Positions 62,969 through 64,000 of a DNA stretch of 64,000 bases are shown piece after piece. Made by a program: the position numbers and the translations under genes. This stretch comes from CBDCYS01 sp965226185 (GTDB lineage Bacteria; Acidobacteriota; Terriglobia; Bryobacterales; UBA6623). The notes beneath the pieces are model-generated. The model ran no database searches and was not told the DNA's origin. It was given only the letters and a program-made list of their open reading frames with translations. The stretch is from the NCBI GenBank assembly GCA_965226185.1, contig CBDDCT010000002.1, forward strand, positions 372,001 through 436,000. The letters are read 5' to 3'. Numbering within the stretch: the stretch's first letter is position 1; the number at the start of each line of letters is the position of its first letter.

Positions 62969-63895
62969 ATGACGCCTGGGATCTACGCGAAAGACACCGC
63001 CCTGTTTGAGTTGGTCGGCCGCGACGCCCTGTTCGAAAGGATCGCCACGGGTTTTGGCTTTACTGAAGGCCCTGTCTTCAGCCGCTTGGGCTTTCTCTTG
63101 TTCAGCGACCTGCGCGGCGAGAAAATCCACAAGTACGCCGTCCCGTGGTGGGAAGGCGATATGACGAAAGGCGAGCTGACCGTGTTTCGCGAACAGTCGA
63201 ACCGCGCGAACGGGCTGACGTTTGATCATCAGGGACGGCTGCTGACTTGCGAGACCGGCCCGGGCCGCGTGACGCGGACCGAGAAAGACGGCACGATCAC
63301 GGTGCTGGCCGAGCGTTGGAAAGACGAGCAGGGGAAAGACAAGCGGCTCAGCTCACCCAACGATCTGGCCTGCGGCATCGACGGCAGCATCTATTTCACC
63401 GATATGCCCCGGCCGAACGTCCCCGACGCCGCCGAGCGCACGAATGTCCCCGCCGTCTACCGCATCACTAATGCGCTGACGCCGGAGGCGAGCGAGCTGC
63501 GGCAAGTATCGCGAGAAAATCCCCGTGCCAATGGCATCGCGATGGGGCCGAAGCACCGCAAGCTCTACGTGGCCGACAGCACGGACAAAAACATCCGGGT
63601 CCACGACATCAACGGCGACGGCTCGCTGGCCCCCGGACGGCTCTTCGCTCAAATGAAGTCCGATCTGCCGGGTGTTCCCGACGGCCTCAAGACGGACGAA
63701 GAGGGCAACGTGTACTCGACTGGCCCTGGCGGCGTGTGGGTGTTCGGCCCCGATGGAAAGGAGCTGGGGCTGCTCGTGCCACCCGAGCAGCCAAGCAATC
63801 TCAATTGGGGCGCGGGGTTTCGGGGGCTTTTCATCACTGCCCGAACGTCGGTCTACTATCTGCCGACGAAAGTTCCGGGAACCAGGACGTTTTAG
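62969..63895 (+). CDS. SMP-30/gluconolactonase-family protein
   Basis: The 308-residue six-bladed propeller carries the metal and catalytic residues of SMP-30/gluconolactonases: Glu in GFTEGPVFS (near 24), Asn in LSSPNDLACG (near 130), and Asp in VADSTDKNIRV and GVPDGLKTDEEG. These enzymes hydrolyse sugar lactones. No signal peptide is seen. The ATG at 62969 is favoured over a TTG three codons earlier. It follows the Tat-borne hypothetical gene closely. Confidence 0.87.
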   Translation: MTPGIYAKDTALFELVGRDALFERIATGFGFTEGPVFSRLGFLLFSDLRGEKIHKYAVPWWEGDMTKGELTVFREQSNRANGLTFDHQGRLLTCETGPGRVTRTEKDGTITVLAERWKDEQGKDKRLSSPNDLACGIDGSIYFTDMPRPNVPDAAERTNVPAVYRITNALTPEASELRQVSRENPRANGIAMGPKHRKLYVADSTDKNIRVHDINGDGSLAPGRLFAQMKSDLPGVPDGLKTDEEGNVYSTGPGGVWVFGPDGKELGLLVPPEQPSNLNWGAGFRGLFITARTSVYYLPTKVPGTRTF

Positions 63896-64000
63896 TCCCC
63901 TAGCACTCCCTTTAGCGTCTCCGGCAAAGTTGGTTCACTCGTACCAGCCGCCGCATCCATGGACATTATGCTGGTCTTCGGGCTGCCTGCCGCGAGGCGA
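63896..64000. other. Non-coding end of window
   Basis: These 105 bp after the lactonase stop contain nothing I can assign. Confidence 0.4.

Overview
The window is high-GC chromosomal DNA from what is most likely an Acidobacteriota member of the Bryobacterales/Solibacter type, probably a metagenome assembly. The clues are several FGly sulfatases, Tat-exported Gfo/Idh- and enolase-type enzymes, an Acidobacteria-style HEAT/vWA protein, a secreted NHL beta-propeller and many small dispersed hairpin repeats. This placement is inferred from gene content only.

Layout: (1) 0.4-4.4 kb: a secreted Gfo/Idh/MocA oxidoreductase, an arsI-sigZ pair and a secreted methyltransferase. (2) 4.4-9.5 kb: a near-complete arginine operon read leftwards, argF-MOSC-argG-argH-argR, with ARG boxes in front of argF. 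(3) 9.8-12.1 kb: an ORF6N-domain gene split by an IS1380-like element with clear ends. (4) 12.3-15.8 kb: a sulfatase, then hfq-hflX. (5) 15.7-24.2 kb: a duplicated hflX-tail/fkbM-head segment and a membrane-anchored fkbM gene broken by a nest of three IS1380-like elements. (6) 24.4-43 kb: cupin, secreted hypothetical protein, AddAB helicase-nuclease, NHL propeller, tRNA-His, EamA transporter, enolase-superfamily enzyme, HEAT-vWA protein and two more sulfatases. (7) 43-50 kb: three TadE/TadG-like pilus genes and two further identical IS copies. (8) 50.1-61.1 kb: an unusual biosynthetic cluster. (9) 61.1-64 kb: a transposase remnant, a Tat-exported hypothetical protein and an SMP-30-like lactonase.

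The most notable region is 50.1-61.1 kb. It combines a carotenoid-oxygenase-family enzyme with all four iron-binding histidines, an acyl carrier protein, a complete ketosynthase, a second ketosynthase-like protein that keeps Cys and Lys but has lost both catalytic His residues, a class-I-type HMG-CoA-reductase homologue with its catalytic tetrad, a FabG-type reductase, a CrtI-like FAD enzyme and an epimerase-acyltransferase fusion. No isoprenoid, opsin or mevalonate partner genes are present. I infer a polyketide/fatty-acid-type pathway that ends in thioester reduction and acyl transfer. IS scars flank it and a MITE sits in the middle.

The second theme is repeats: a hairpin family whose stems covary, a 28-nt repeat lying in different frames inside both addA and addB, a 224-bp MITE with 10-bp target duplications, and three IS1380-like families (one, two and three copies).
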